A stretch of DNA of 62,802 bases from an uncultured Mycoplasma sp. (GTDB lineage Bacteria > Bacillota_I > Bacilli_A > RF39 > UBA660), in assembly GCA_947642635.1 (NCBI GenBank), contig CANRTI010000006.1, positions 1 through 62,802 on the forward strand, given 5' to 3'. Every line of letters begins with the position of its first letter. Within the stretch, counting starts at the first letter, position 1. Of this stretch, positions 43,533 through 51,322 are shown piece by piece. A program made the position numbers and the translations under genes. The notes beneath the pieces were generated by a model. The model was not told the DNA's origin and did no database searches. It was given only the letters and a program-made list of their open reading frames with translations.

Positions 43533-44183
43533 ATGAATAATTTAGTTGAAAATGGTTATGTCCTCCGCCGTTGGTGGGGTGGCATAAGAGATACAATTTA
43601 TAAATATAATATTAAATATTTGATATTACCAGTGATTTATTTATTAATGATAAGTATGGTAGTACCACAATCAAATGAGTTAGTAAATAAAGTTAGTTAT
43701 ACGGCACTAGATTCTTACAATAGTTTAGAGATTAGTGTTGATAAAAAGTTAGATTACATTTTAGAAAAGTATAATTTAACTAATGAGCAATTTAAAGTTT
43801 TAACGGGAATTGTTTTAAGTGAAGCAGATCATACTTATGAAGATGCTTATGCAGTTATAAATACAATTTATAATCGAACTCATAGTAAAAGTTGGGTAAA
43901 AACAGCTAGTAAAAAGTTTGGGAAAGAAAAGTGCGATAATTTATATTATCAAGCAATTTTACCAAATCAATTTGTTGTTTATCAACATGGTCATTACTTA
44001 AAGAAAATGAATAATACAGATAGTGCTGGTTATCAAGCAATTATTGATTTTCTATTTACAGAAGATATAATGCATAATTATTTATCTTTTAGAGCACATA
44101 GTATAAATGTTTCTAATAGTGTGACTTTTAGTGCAAGGGGTAATAGATATTTTAATATTTTAAGTGATAAGAACAGAATATAG
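43533..44183 (+). CDS. SleB-like cell wall hydrolase (Hydrolase_2 family)
   Basis: 216 residues with one membrane segment at ~29-46 (YLILPVIYLLMISMVVP) and an extracytoplasmic catalytic domain. TGIVLSEADHTYEDAYAVIN fits the Hydrolase_2/SleB start (GEAxGExxxGxxAVAxVVxNR), with the general-acid Glu in LSEAD, followed by TIYNRTHSKSW and LPNQFVVYQHG. SleB-type enzymes are lytic transglycosylases used in spore germination or wall turnover. A perfect sigma-A promoter argues for vegetative expression. Confidence 0.75.
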   Translation: MNNLVENGYVLRRWWGGIRDTIYKYNIKYLILPVIYLLMISMVVPQSNELVNKVSYTALDSYNSLEISVDKKLDYILEKYNLTNEQFKVLTGIVLSEADHTYEDAYAVINTIYNRTHSKSWVKTASKKFGKEKCDNLYYQAILPNQFVVYQHGHYLKKMNNTDSAGYQAIIDFLFTEDIMHNYLSFRAHSINVSNSVTFSARGNRYFNILSDKNRI

Positions 44184-44203
44184 TAATATATTTTGTTTTT
44201 TGG

Positions 44204-44209
44204 TATAAT
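44204..44209 (+). promoter_or_regulatory. Extended -10 element of the ABC transporter gene
   Basis: TGG followed by TATAAT (44201-44209) is an extended -10; no good -35. Confidence 0.45.
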
Positions 44210-44226
44210 AGGCCTTGGTGTTTTTG

Positions 44227-45945
44227 ATGAAAAAGAAGAAGTATTATAAAAAAATTTTAAATTATTTTAAAAATGAGAAGAAATTATTAGTAGTTTATTT
44301 TGGAACATCTTTACTTTTGATGGGAATAAATATGTTTATGCCAATGTTGAGTGCAAAGAGTATGAGTGCTATTACGGCAATAAATATTGAGGAAATGTTA
44401 AAGTTAGGAATAATTATTTTACTATTAGGAATAATTGATCTTTTTATTGGTTATTGGAATGGAAACTCTGGAACAATTATTCAAAATCATGTGGAATTAA
44501 AAATAAAAGAAGATGTAGAAAAAGAATTATTTAATTTAGAGTTGCAAAATTTTGATAAAGAGGGAACTGGTTTTTTTACTAATCGAATTGAAAGAGAACC
44601 TAGTAATATTGCTAGAATTTTTACAATGATTCGATATGATTTTATTTCAATATTTACATCTTTTGGAATTTTTGTATATGTTATGTATATACATTATGTT
44701 TTTGGGTTGTTATTTTTAATAAATGCTTTAATTAGATTTGGTCTTTCTTATCATAGAACTAAGAAATGGGAAAAAGAAATGAAAACCTCTAATAAAATGA
44801 ATGAAAGGTATAGTTCAAATTTTAGTGAATTAATTAGAGGAATTAAAGAAATTAAAGTATTAAATTTAAAAAATTTTTTGATTAATAAAACAGTGAATGA
44901 GCAAAAGAAATTGAATGAATTTAATTATAAAATGGATAAAAAAATGGAGTGGATTTGGCAATTAGGTAGTGTTATTAATATAGTTAATGAATTCTTAATT
45001 ATTTTGTTAGGTTATTATTTTATTAAAAATGGTTGGATAAATGGTGCTGATTTTTTAATTATTTATGTTTATAGATGGCAAGCAACAGGATTTATTGATC
45101 GTTTAAATGGAATATATAAGAATATGAAAAGTTTTAATTTATCAATTGAAAGATTATATGAGTTAATTGAAGATGATAAATATAAAAAGGAAGTGTTTGG
45201 ATTAAAAGAAATTAATAATGGTAAAGGGAAAATTGAATTTCAAAATGTGTCTTTTGGTTATGATAAAAATATGATTTTAAAAGATATGAATTTTGTAATT
45301 AATGAAGGAGAAACTATAGGTATTGTTGGAAAAAGTGGTGTTGGTAAAAGTACAATATTTAATTTAATTAATAAACTTTATAATGTGAAAAGTGGAACTA
45401 TATTAATAGATGGTGTTAATATTAAAGAATTAACGGAAAACTCTTTAAGAAGTTTGATTACTACTATTACTCAAGATCCTTATATTTTTAATATGTCTAT
45501 CAAAGATAATTTAAAATTAGCTAATCAGTCATGTAGTGAAGAAGAGATGATTAAAAGTTGCAAATTGTGTGCTTTAAATGATTATGTAATTAAATTAGAT
45601 AAGAAATATGATACTTTAGTAGGAGAAGATGGCGTTATTTTATCAGGTGGGTTGAAGCAAAGATTAGCTATAGGGCGAGCATTGATGAAAAAATCGAAAA
45701 TTATTTTATTAGATGAAGCTACTAGTAGTTTAGATAATGATACTCAAGATTATATTCATAATTCGATTAAAAAGATTGCTAAAAATCATACTATTTTAAT
45801 TATTGCTCATCGTTTATCAACAATAAAAGATTGTGATAAAATATTAGTTATTGATGATGGGAAAATTGCAGGATTTGATACTCATACTAATTTGATTAAG
45901 AATAATAAAATTTATAAAAAATTATATAATAAAGAATTACAATAA
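44227..45945 (+). CDS. ABC transporter, fused permease/ATPase (exporter type)
   Basis: 572 residues. The N-terminal ~310 residues hold six membrane segments; the ATPase domain has Walker A GIVGKSGVGKST, Q-loop TQDPYIFN, signature LSGGLKQRLAIGRAL, Walker B KIILLDEATSSLD and the switch His in IIAHRLST. A half-transporter that works as a dimer; substrate unknown (lipid, peptide or drug). GTG 44215 is an alternative start. It stands alone between the SleB-like gene and convergent rnhC. Confidence 0.9.
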   Translation: MKKKKYYKKILNYFKNEKKLLVVYFGTSLLLMGINMFMPMLSAKSMSAITAINIEEMLKLGIIILLLGIIDLFIGYWNGNSGTIIQNHVELKIKEDVEKELFNLELQNFDKEGTGFFTNRIEREPSNIARIFTMIRYDFISIFTSFGIFVYVMYIHYVFGLLFLINALIRFGLSYHRTKKWEKEMKTSNKMNERYSSNFSELIRGIKEIKVLNLKNFLINKTVNEQKKLNEFNYKMDKKMEWIWQLGSVINIVNEFLIILLGYYFIKNGWINGADFLIIYVYRWQATGFIDRLNGIYKNMKSFNLSIERLYELIEDDKYKKEVFGLKEINNGKGKIEFQNVSFGYDKNMILKDMNFVINEGETIGIVGKSGVGKSTIFNLINKLYNVKSGTILIDGVNIKELTENSLRSLITTITQDPYIFNMSIKDNLKLANQSCSEEEMIKSCKLCALNDYVIKLDKKYDTLVGEDGVILSGGLKQRLAIGRALMKKSKIILLDEATSSLDNDTQDYIHNSIKKIAKNHTILIIAHRLSTIKDCDKILVIDDGKIAGFDTHTNLIKNNKIYKKLYNKELQ

Positions 45946-45946
45946 A

Positions 45947-45972
45947 AATGCTAATCATAAGCGATTAGCATT
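45947..45972 (-). terminator. Terminator of rnhC (minus strand)
   Basis: AATGCTAATC / GATTAGCATT, a 10-bp stem with a 6-base loop. The T run follows on the minus strand, so it mainly serves rnhC and lies in its last codons; it may also stop the convergent ABC transcript. Confidence 0.75.
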
Positions 45973-46869
45973 ACTAAAATTCATTTTGGCAATTTCATAT
46001 AATTTATCATGTCCATATTGTTCATTAATCTCTTTAGCAACTTTATCGACATTAATACCAGCACCTTTGGGTAGAGGAATGTGAAGAGTATCCGATAATT
46101 CATCCATTTTATTTAAAAAAGTATAACGACTTATAATAGATGCACAAGCTACACTTAAAACTTTATCTTCGGCTTTAGTCATAAATGTAATATGAAGAAC
46201 TTGATTAGGAACATCTTTAATGTATTCATAAAACTTTTCTTTACTGCAAAACTCATCAATGACAATTTTTGCATAATCATAATTACTTTTTTCTTTTAAT
46301 TCAAATAAAGCTTTATTATGTAAAATTGCTTTTAATTTATTCATATTCATATTTTTATTGTGATGTTGATTATAAGTTTTATTATCTAATATAGTAGTTA
46401 CATAAGGAATTTTTTTCATAATTTCGGGAGCAATTGACCTGATTTTTTCATCATTTATCTTTTTAGAATCTCGAACTCCTAAATTTTCTAAAAATTCAAA
46501 ATCTTTAGTACTAACAAAAGTAGCAGTTACAATAATTGGCCCAAAAAAGTCTCCTGTTCCAACTTCATCAGAACCAATTGTTGATAACTCAATTTTTTCA
46601 GGATTTTGTGGTTTGCCTTTTTTTTCTGTACCATCTAGGTTGATAATTCGATTGTTTAATCTTCTTTCTAAATCAATCCAAATGTTAGCATCGATATCCG
46701 CAGAAGTTCCTTGAAACATAATTTTACCACTTTCATATAATGTAATAGTCGTATCAGCTTCCATAGCTTGAAAAATCGCATAAGGTGGGGTTTTATCCTT
46801 TCTTAAGTCTTTGTAATAATCGATAACTTTATTTTTTAAATTATCTGATAATTTAAATACAATTGTCAT
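45955..46869 (-). CDS. rnhC: Ribonuclease HIII
   Basis: 304 residues; start at ATG 46869 with GAGGTG upstream (an in-frame ATG at 46914 lacks one). An N-terminal TBP-like substrate-binding domain is followed by the catalytic domain: IGSDEVGTGDFFGPIIV (Asp, Glu), GVRDSKKINDEK (Asp) and VIDEFCS. It removes RNA from RNA-DNA hybrids. In B. subtilis rnhC is next to zapA-cvpA; here it diverges from cvpA directly. Confidence 0.93.
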   Translation of the reverse strand: MTIVFKLSDNLKNKVIDYYKDLRKDKTPPYAIFQAMEADTTITLYESGKIMFQGTSADIDANIWIDLERRLNNRIINLDGTEKKGKPQNPEKIELSTIGSDEVGTGDFFGPIIVTATFVSTKDFEFLENLGVRDSKKINDEKIRSIAPEIMKKIPYVTTILDNKTYNQHHNKNMNMNKLKAILHNKALFELKEKSNYDYAKIVIDEFCSKEKFYEYIKDVPNQVLHITFMTKAEDKVLSVACASIISRYTFLNKMDELSDTLHIPLPKGAGINVDKVAKEINEQYGHDKLYEIAKMNFSNANRL

Positions 46870-46953
46870 TTTACACCTCATAGTAATTTTAACATATTCT
46901 ACTTTATTTTTCATTATAAATATAATATAATTTATAATAGGAGATGATTTGAT

Positions 46954-47676
46954 TTGAAAACGGTAGTAGATATTTTAATAGTTGTGTTTTTAGGATTGGG
47001 CGTTTTCGCTGGTTTTAAAAAAGGACTTATTAAATCATTAGTTGGTTTTATTGGGTTAGTTGCTGTGCTTATTATTAGTTTTGCTTTAAAAACCCCATTA
47101 GCTAATTTTTTGATTGACCATATGCCATTTATTAATATAGGTGGGGGATTAACTTCTTTAAATGTTTTGGTTTATAATGCAATTGCCTTTATAGTAGTGT
47201 TTGTTTTACTATATTGTGTATTAAATGTAATTTTAATGATTACAAAATTTATTGATACATTATTGAAGTTTACAGTTATTTGGATTTTACCATCTAAAAT
47301 AGGTGGGGCAATAATTGGTTTCTTAGAAGCTTGGGTTTATCTTTATGTTGTTTTATTTGTTTTAATTCAATTTAGTTTTACAGCTGGTTTTATTAAAGAT
47401 AGCAATATAGCTCATATTATTTTAGATAAAACGCCAATTGTTGGCAAATACTTTGGGGGAGTGTCTAAAGCTGGGCAAGAAATTAGTGATTTAATTGATG
47501 ATTATAATAAGAGTAGTGACAAAGATTTACAAGATTTAAATTTACGTATTTTACAAATTGAAATTAATTATGGGTTAGTAAAAAAAGATAAAGCTCAAGA
47601 ATTAATGGAAATTGGCAAGATTGATTTAAAAAATGTTTTGTTTGGAAAAGAGGTGTTAAAATGGTTAAATATTTAG
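46954..47676 (+). CDS. cvpA: CvpA-family membrane protein
   Basis: 240 residues from a TTG start with GGAGATGA upstream. Four membrane segments; VDILIVVFLGLGVFAGFKKG followed by LIKSLVGFIGLVAVLI is the CvpA N-terminal pattern. CvpA is required for colicin V production in E. coli and for envelope stress resistance; its mechanism is unknown. The C-terminal ~60 residues are a charged extension. It overlaps the thioredoxin gene by 16 bases. Confidence 0.88.
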   Translation: MKTVVDILIVVFLGLGVFAGFKKGLIKSLVGFIGLVAVLIISFALKTPLANFLIDHMPFINIGGGLTSLNVLVYNAIAFIVVFVLLYCVLNVILMITKFIDTLLKFTVIWILPSKIGGAIIGFLEAWVYLYVVLFVLIQFSFTAGFIKDSNIAHIILDKTPIVGKYFGGVSKAGQEISDLIDDYNKSSDKDLQDLNLRILQIEINYGLVKKDKAQELMEIGKIDLKNVLFGKEVLKWLNI

Positions 47677-47966
47677 AAAATTCTGAAGATTTTTATGATT
47701 TAGTGGCTTCGGGTATTATTTTAGTGGATTTTTATACCGAATGGTGTGGTCCTTGTAAAATGTTAGGAAGCATTTTAGAAGAAATTGATTATATGGATGT
47801 TTTAAAAGTTGATGCTGATAAATTTAATGATTTAGCAATTAAGTTTGGAGTTATGAGTGTTCCAACATTATGTTTTTATAAAGACGGAAAAATGATGCAA
47901 AAAGAAATTGGTTATCGAACTCCCGAAGAGATTAAAGAGATATTTAATAAATTAAGTGGAAATTAA
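47661..47966 (+). CDS. trxA: Thioredoxin-like protein
   Basis: 101 residues with the WCGPC active site (VDFYTEWCGPCKMLGSILEE), the VDADKFNDLAIKFGVMSVPT segment with cis-Pro, and a compact C-terminal helix. It reduces disulphides in the cytosol. GAGGTG precedes the ATG inside the end of cvpA. Redox supply may matter for the Cys-rich surface proteins and the SpoVD cysteine pair, but that is speculative. Confidence 0.92.
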   Translation: MVKYLENSEDFYDLVASGIILVDFYTEWCGPCKMLGSILEEIDYMDVLKVDADKFNDLAIKFGVMSVPTLCFYKDGKMMQKEIGYRTPEEIKEIFNKLSGN

Positions 47967-47978
47967 CCACTTTTTTAT
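47954..47978 (+). terminator. Terminator of cvpA-trx
   Basis: AAGTGG / CCACTT stem (47954-47959, 47967-47972) with T run, overlapping the trx stop. Confidence 0.8.
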
Positions 47979-48028
47979 TTTTTGTCGAAAAATGCTGAAC
48001 GATTATTTAAAAAAATTAGTAATTACAT

Positions 48029-48057
48029 TTGACAAATATTAACATCAGATTTACACT
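48029..48057 (+). promoter_or_regulatory. Promoter of small-peptide mRNA (type I TA candidate 1)
   Basis: TTGACA (48029-48034), 17 bases, TACACT (48052-48057). Predicted start ~48064, exactly at the left inverted repeat. Confidence 0.7.
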
Positions 48058-48063
48058 GAAAAT

Positions 48064-48088
48064 GTGTTACTGAAAAGGAGCGTCTACT
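48064..48088 (+). repeat. Inverted repeat, left arm, at the mRNA 5' end
   Basis: GTGTTACTGAAAAGG...CTACT here is inverted at 48260-48285 (minus strand: GTGTTACTTAAAAGG...CTACT). Each copy sits at the 5' end of one of two convergent transcripts. Confidence 0.75.
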
Positions 48089-48154
48089 TACGACGAAAAA
48101 TGGCAACATGATCACTGGGACAAATTCTGGGGGTTAGCTATAAAGGAGTAAGTT

Positions 48155-48223
48155 ATGAGAGAAAGAGATGTTCTTTTAATTATTATAATTATATTGCTTT
48201 TAATAATTTATAAGTTAATATAA
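48155..48223 (+). CDS. 22-residue hydrophobic peptide, candidate type I toxin
   Basis: MRERDVLLIIIIILLLIIYK then LI: a charged start and one membrane span. AAAGGAG lies 6 bases before the ATG, a strong SD for so small a gene. The mRNA has its own promoter and a ~90-base structured leader (CGTC...GACG hairpin). A convergent antisense RNA with promoter and terminator covers the 3' end. Size, composition and arrangement match membrane-acting type I toxins. No named family could be assigned. Confidence 0.55.
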   Translation: MRERDVLLIIIIILLLIIYKLI

Positions 48224-48289
48224 AAAAAACGCAAAGCCAAATGGTTTTGCATCTACAATAGTAGGTGTGACCTTTTAAGTAACACTTAC
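48222..48289 (-). ncRNA. Candidate antisense antitoxin RNA (type I TA candidate 1)
   Basis: A ~70-base RNA on the minus strand, from ~48289 to the T run at 48222-48229. Its terminator is GCAAAACC / GGCTTTGC (48231-48250) followed, on the minus strand, by G and eight T. It overlaps the 3' part of the peptide mRNA. Its 5' end repeats the 5' end of the mRNA in the same sense, so the two RNAs are not complementary there. Confidence 0.55.
48260..48285 (-). repeat. Inverted repeat, right arm
   Basis: AGTAG...CCTTTTAAGTAACAC on the plus strand, the inverted copy of 48064-48088. A plus-strand RNA that reached this far would pair its 5' and 3' ends. Confidence 0.75.
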
Positions 48290-48295
48290 ACATTT

Positions 48296-48324
48296 ATTAT
48301 AATTCAAATAGATGATTTAAACAA
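48296..48324 (-). promoter_or_regulatory. Minus-strand promoter of the antisense RNA
   Basis: On the minus strand TTGTTT (48324-48319), 17 bases, TATAAT (48301-48296). Confidence 0.7.
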
Positions 48325-48340
48325 TGTTTTTAAAAGATGT

Positions 48341-48373
48341 TTGACATCAAAAAGACATTTTGGCTATATAGCC
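48341..48373 (+). promoter_or_regulatory. Promoter with palindromic operator before the 48432 gene
   Basis: TTGACA (48341-48346), 18 bases, TATATA (48365-48370). The perfect palindrome GGCTATATAGCC (48362-48373) covers the -10, so a dimeric repressor could block it. A further TATAAT-like element lies closer to the gene, near 48400-48405. Confidence 0.5.
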
Positions 48374-48431
48374 GATAGTTGGAAATGCCGAAATAATATT
48401 ATAATGAATTTATAATAAAGTAGGTGTTTTA

Positions 48432-48803
48432 ATGAGAAGTAAAGTTTTAAAAAATAGTATTATTAGTTTATTAGTAATAATTGAATGTATTAGTGTTTAT
48501 TTAGGATATAGGTCTTTGCAAGAAAGAAATGATTTCGAGTTACCTGATGTTCGGATGGCTCCTTCTAAAAATAAAAGTTCTTTAGCCATTATGTTAAATG
48601 AGGGCGATGGATTATATGTTGAAAGCACTAACTCAGAATGGCCTGGGAGTGATTACATTTATAATGCTGAAAAATCAGGATGTTTAGATGCTAATGGATT
48701 AGCTATTCCAGGAAATCCAATTAGTTATGATACAAATACTAGAAAAGCGCAAGTAAGTTCTAATAAAACAAGTTATTGTTATTTGTATTTTGATAAAAAA
48801 TAA
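48432..48803 (+). CDS. Small membrane-anchored protein with the SNKT-C-YFD surface domain
   Basis: 123 residues. One N-terminal membrane segment (~9-26) is followed by a linker and a ~65-residue domain: DYIYNAEKSGCLDANGLAIP ... VSSNKTSYCYLYFDKK. The same domain occurs in the gene at 61524 (KSSCEDANGNIV ... VTSNKTIYCTFYMDKK), and the Cys...Cys-aromatic ending resembles the repeats in 19055-20281. The two cysteines probably form a disulphide. This copy is the anchor plus domain only. Function unknown. Confidence 0.7.
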   Translation: MRSKVLKNSIISLLVIIECISVYLGYRSLQERNDFELPDVRMAPSKNKSSLAIMLNEGDGLYVESTNSEWPGSDYIYNAEKSGCLDANGLAIPGNPISYDTNTRKAQVSSNKTSYCYLYFDKK

Positions 48804-48881
48804 ATTTTTCTTTACAAAAAGTTGGTTGTATAATCATATAATTTTATGTATAATTAAATTATAAGATAGAGAGGCTTTTTA

Positions 48882-50594
48882 ATGAGAGAAAAAACAGAGA
48901 AGTTTTTATGGGAGCATTATTATAAAGAAAATGAAAGAAGGATAGAAGTTCCGGATTTATCGATATATGATTATATGATGGAACAAACAAAAGGTTTAGA
49001 CAAAGAGTATGCTTTAAATTATTTTGGGAAAAAGATTACATATAAAGTTTTTTGGGAATATATTGATCGGTGTGCTAAAAGTTTAAAGGTATTAGGAATA
49101 AAAGAAAAAGATGTGATAACTATTTGTATGCCTAATACACCAGAAGCTGTTATTGCTATTTTTGCTATTAATAAAATTGGTGGGATCGTTAATATGATTC
49201 ATCCTTTATCAGCAGAAGAAGAAATAAAAGAATATTTAGTTACAACTAAGAGTGATTTATTAATTGTTTTAAATCAATTTTATAGTAAAATTAAAAATAT
49301 TGTTAAAAAAACAGCTGTTAAAAAAGTAATTATTGCTAGTCCATCAGATTCAATGCCAGTATTATTAGATGCTCTTTATAATGCCACTAAGGGAAGAAAA
49401 GAAGAAAAACCTGTTAATAATAATTTTTATATTTTTTGGAAAAACTTTATTAATATGGGAAATAATTATTCCGAAGAAATTAAAGCAAAAGTGGGAAAAG
49501 ATGATGAAGCATTTATTTTGCATAGTGGTGGGACAACGGGAACTCCTAAAAGTATCGTATTAGCTAATCGTTCAGTGACGGGAGTTAACGAACAAGCAAA
49601 GATATTTTTTGAACAAGTTAAAATTGGTGAGTCTTTATTATTAGTAATTCCTTTGTTCCATTGTTTAGGTTTAGTAGTAGGAATGTATATTCCTATTTGT
49701 CGAGGTGCAACATGTATTTTGGTACCACAATTTGATGCTAAAAGATTTGATAAGTTATTAGTGAAGTATAAACCGAATTATTTATTAGGAGTACCTACTT
49801 TGTTTGAAGCTTTAATTCGCAATTCACACTTAAAAAAAGTGTCTTTAAATTATTTGAAATGTTTAGTTTGTGGTGGCGATACTTTGTCTTTACAACAGAA
49901 TGCTAAAATTAATAGTTTTTTAGCTAATCATCAAACAAATGCTAAAGTAATTCAAGGTTATGGAATGACAGAGACAACTGGTCCGGTTTGTTTTGGAACT
50001 AAAGGTTCTGATAAACTAGGAAGTGTAGGAATTCCACTACCTGGAAATATTGTAAGAATAATTGATCCTGAAACTAAAATGGAAGTGAAACCAGGAGAAA
50101 TTGGTGAGATATGTATTAATAGTTTTGTTGTAATGGATGGTTATTTACATAATGAAAAGGAAACAAAAGCTGTTTTACAGAAGTATAAAGATGGTCGTTT
50201 TTATATTCATACTGGAGATTTAGGGTATATGGATGAAGATGGAGTAATTTTTTATGTTCAAAGAATTAAAAGAATAATTGTTTCATCAGGATATAACGTT
50301 TATCCAGAATATATTGAAAGTGTTTTAAGAGATCATCCGGATATAAGAGATGCTTGTGTTGTCGGAGTACCACATCCTTATAAAAAAGAAATTGCTAAAG
50401 CTTTTATTATTTTAGAAGATGGGGTAAAAGAAAGTTATACAGTTAAAAAGAGTATAATGGATTATGCTGCTAAAAATTTGGCACATTATATGTTGCCACG
50501 AGAATATATTTATCGAGATAGTTTTCCGAAAACAAAGATGGCTAAAACTGATTATCGAAAGTTGCAAGAAGAATTATCAAATACATTTAAATAA
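48882..50594 (+). CDS. AMP-forming acyl-CoA/acyl-ACP synthetase family protein
   Basis: 570 residues of the ANL superfamily: P-loop LHSGGTTGTPKSIVLANRS, GYGMTETTGPVCF, YIHTGDLGYMDEDGVIFYVQ, RIKRIIVSSGYNVYPEYIE, and a C-terminal Lys in KTKMAKTDYRKL. It activates a fatty or other carboxylic acid as acyl-adenylate, then transfers it to CoA or a carrier. The following plsC-like gene (47-base gap) suggests fatty acid scavenging for phospholipids. Promoter-like TATAAT elements lie at ~48830-48865. Confidence 0.88.
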   Translation: MREKTEKFLWEHYYKENERRIEVPDLSIYDYMMEQTKGLDKEYALNYFGKKITYKVFWEYIDRCAKSLKVLGIKEKDVITICMPNTPEAVIAIFAINKIGGIVNMIHPLSAEEEIKEYLVTTKSDLLIVLNQFYSKIKNIVKKTAVKKVIIASPSDSMPVLLDALYNATKGRKEEKPVNNNFYIFWKNFINMGNNYSEEIKAKVGKDDEAFILHSGGTTGTPKSIVLANRSVTGVNEQAKIFFEQVKIGESLLLVIPLFHCLGLVVGMYIPICRGATCILVPQFDAKRFDKLLVKYKPNYLLGVPTLFEALIRNSHLKKVSLNYLKCLVCGGDTLSLQQNAKINSFLANHQTNAKVIQGYGMTETTGPVCFGTKGSDKLGSVGIPLPGNIVRIIDPETKMEVKPGEIGEICINSFVVMDGYLHNEKETKAVLQKYKDGRFYIHTGDLGYMDEDGVIFYVQRIKRIIVSSGYNVYPEYIESVLRDHPDIRDACVVGVPHPYKKEIAKAFIILEDGVKESYTVKKSIMDYAAKNLAHYMLPREYIYRDSFPKTKMAKTDYRKLQEELSNTFK

Positions 50595-50650
50595 AAATGC
50601 ATAGTAATAAATAAGTATTTATGTTATATTATTAATATAAGGTGACATAT

Positions 50651-51322
50651 ATGGAATACTTATTTATTTTTTTAATTTTAATTTGTTTATATATAATTTT
50701 TATAATTTTTAAATCTTTTGGGAAAAATGAATTTCAAATGTTTGGTTATAATTTTGGAAAATATGCTTTAGGATGGTTATTTAAATTATATTATCCTTTC
50801 AAGTGTGAGAATGAGAAAGTTGTTCCATTAGATGGGTCAATAATTTTATGTAGTAATCATATTCATTTTATGGATCAATTTTTAGCAATTTTAAAAGTTA
50901 AAAGATCTATTCATTATATGGCAAAAAAGGAATATTTTGATAATCGAAAAACAAGATGGTTTTTTAAAAATGTTGGATGTATTCCTGTAGATCGTAGTAT
51001 TCATGATGATAATGCAAAAAGTTTAGCATTAGAAGTTTTAAATAAAAACCTAGCTTTGGGATTGTTTCCTGAAGGAACTAGAAATAGAACTAAAGAATTG
51101 TTACAACCTTTTAAATTTGGAGCTGTATCATTAGCGAAGAAAACTAATGCAGTGATTGTTCCAGTAGCAATAACTGGGGAGTATAAATTTCGAACAAAAA
51201 ATTTGAAAATAAAGTTTGGTAAACCATTTAAAGTTGGGAATATGTCGTTAGAAGAAGCTAATACTAAGTTATATAATATAATTTTAAAAATGATAAAGGA
51301 TGAAGAAAAATGCGCGAAATAA
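50651..51322 (+). CDS. plsC: 1-acylglycerol-3-phosphate acyltransferase (PlsC-like)
   Basis: ~223 residues from ATG 50651 (AAGGTGA upstream). One membrane segment at the N-terminus; acyltransferase motifs NHIHFMDQF (NHx4D), GCIPVDRS, GLFPEGTRNRT and IVPVAITGEY. It makes phosphatidic acid from lysophosphatidate. It overlaps murF by 13 bases, linking lipid and wall synthesis on one transcript. Confidence 0.9.
   Translation: MEYLFIFLILICLYIIFIIFKSFGKNEFQMFGYNFGKYALGWLFKLYYPFKCENEKVVPLDGSIILCSNHIHFMDQFLAILKVKRSIHYMAKKEYFDNRKTRWFFKNVGCIPVDRSIHDDNAKSLALEVLNKNLALGLFPEGTRNRTKELLQPFKFGAVSLAKKTNAVIVPVAITGEYKFRTKNLKIKFGKPFKVGNMSLEEANTKLYNIILKMIKDEEKCAK

Noticed and set aside
48064..48285. Fst/par-type type I system with direct repeats
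   Set aside because: The repeats are inverted, not direct, so the two RNAs would not be complementary at their 5' ends as in Fst loci; the peptide also lacks the Fst Pro and acidic tail pattern.
48841..48881. Precise promoter for the acyl-CoA synthetase gene
   Set aside because: Three TATAAT-like hexamers lie within 40 bases and no -35 fits one clearly better, so no single promoter is called.
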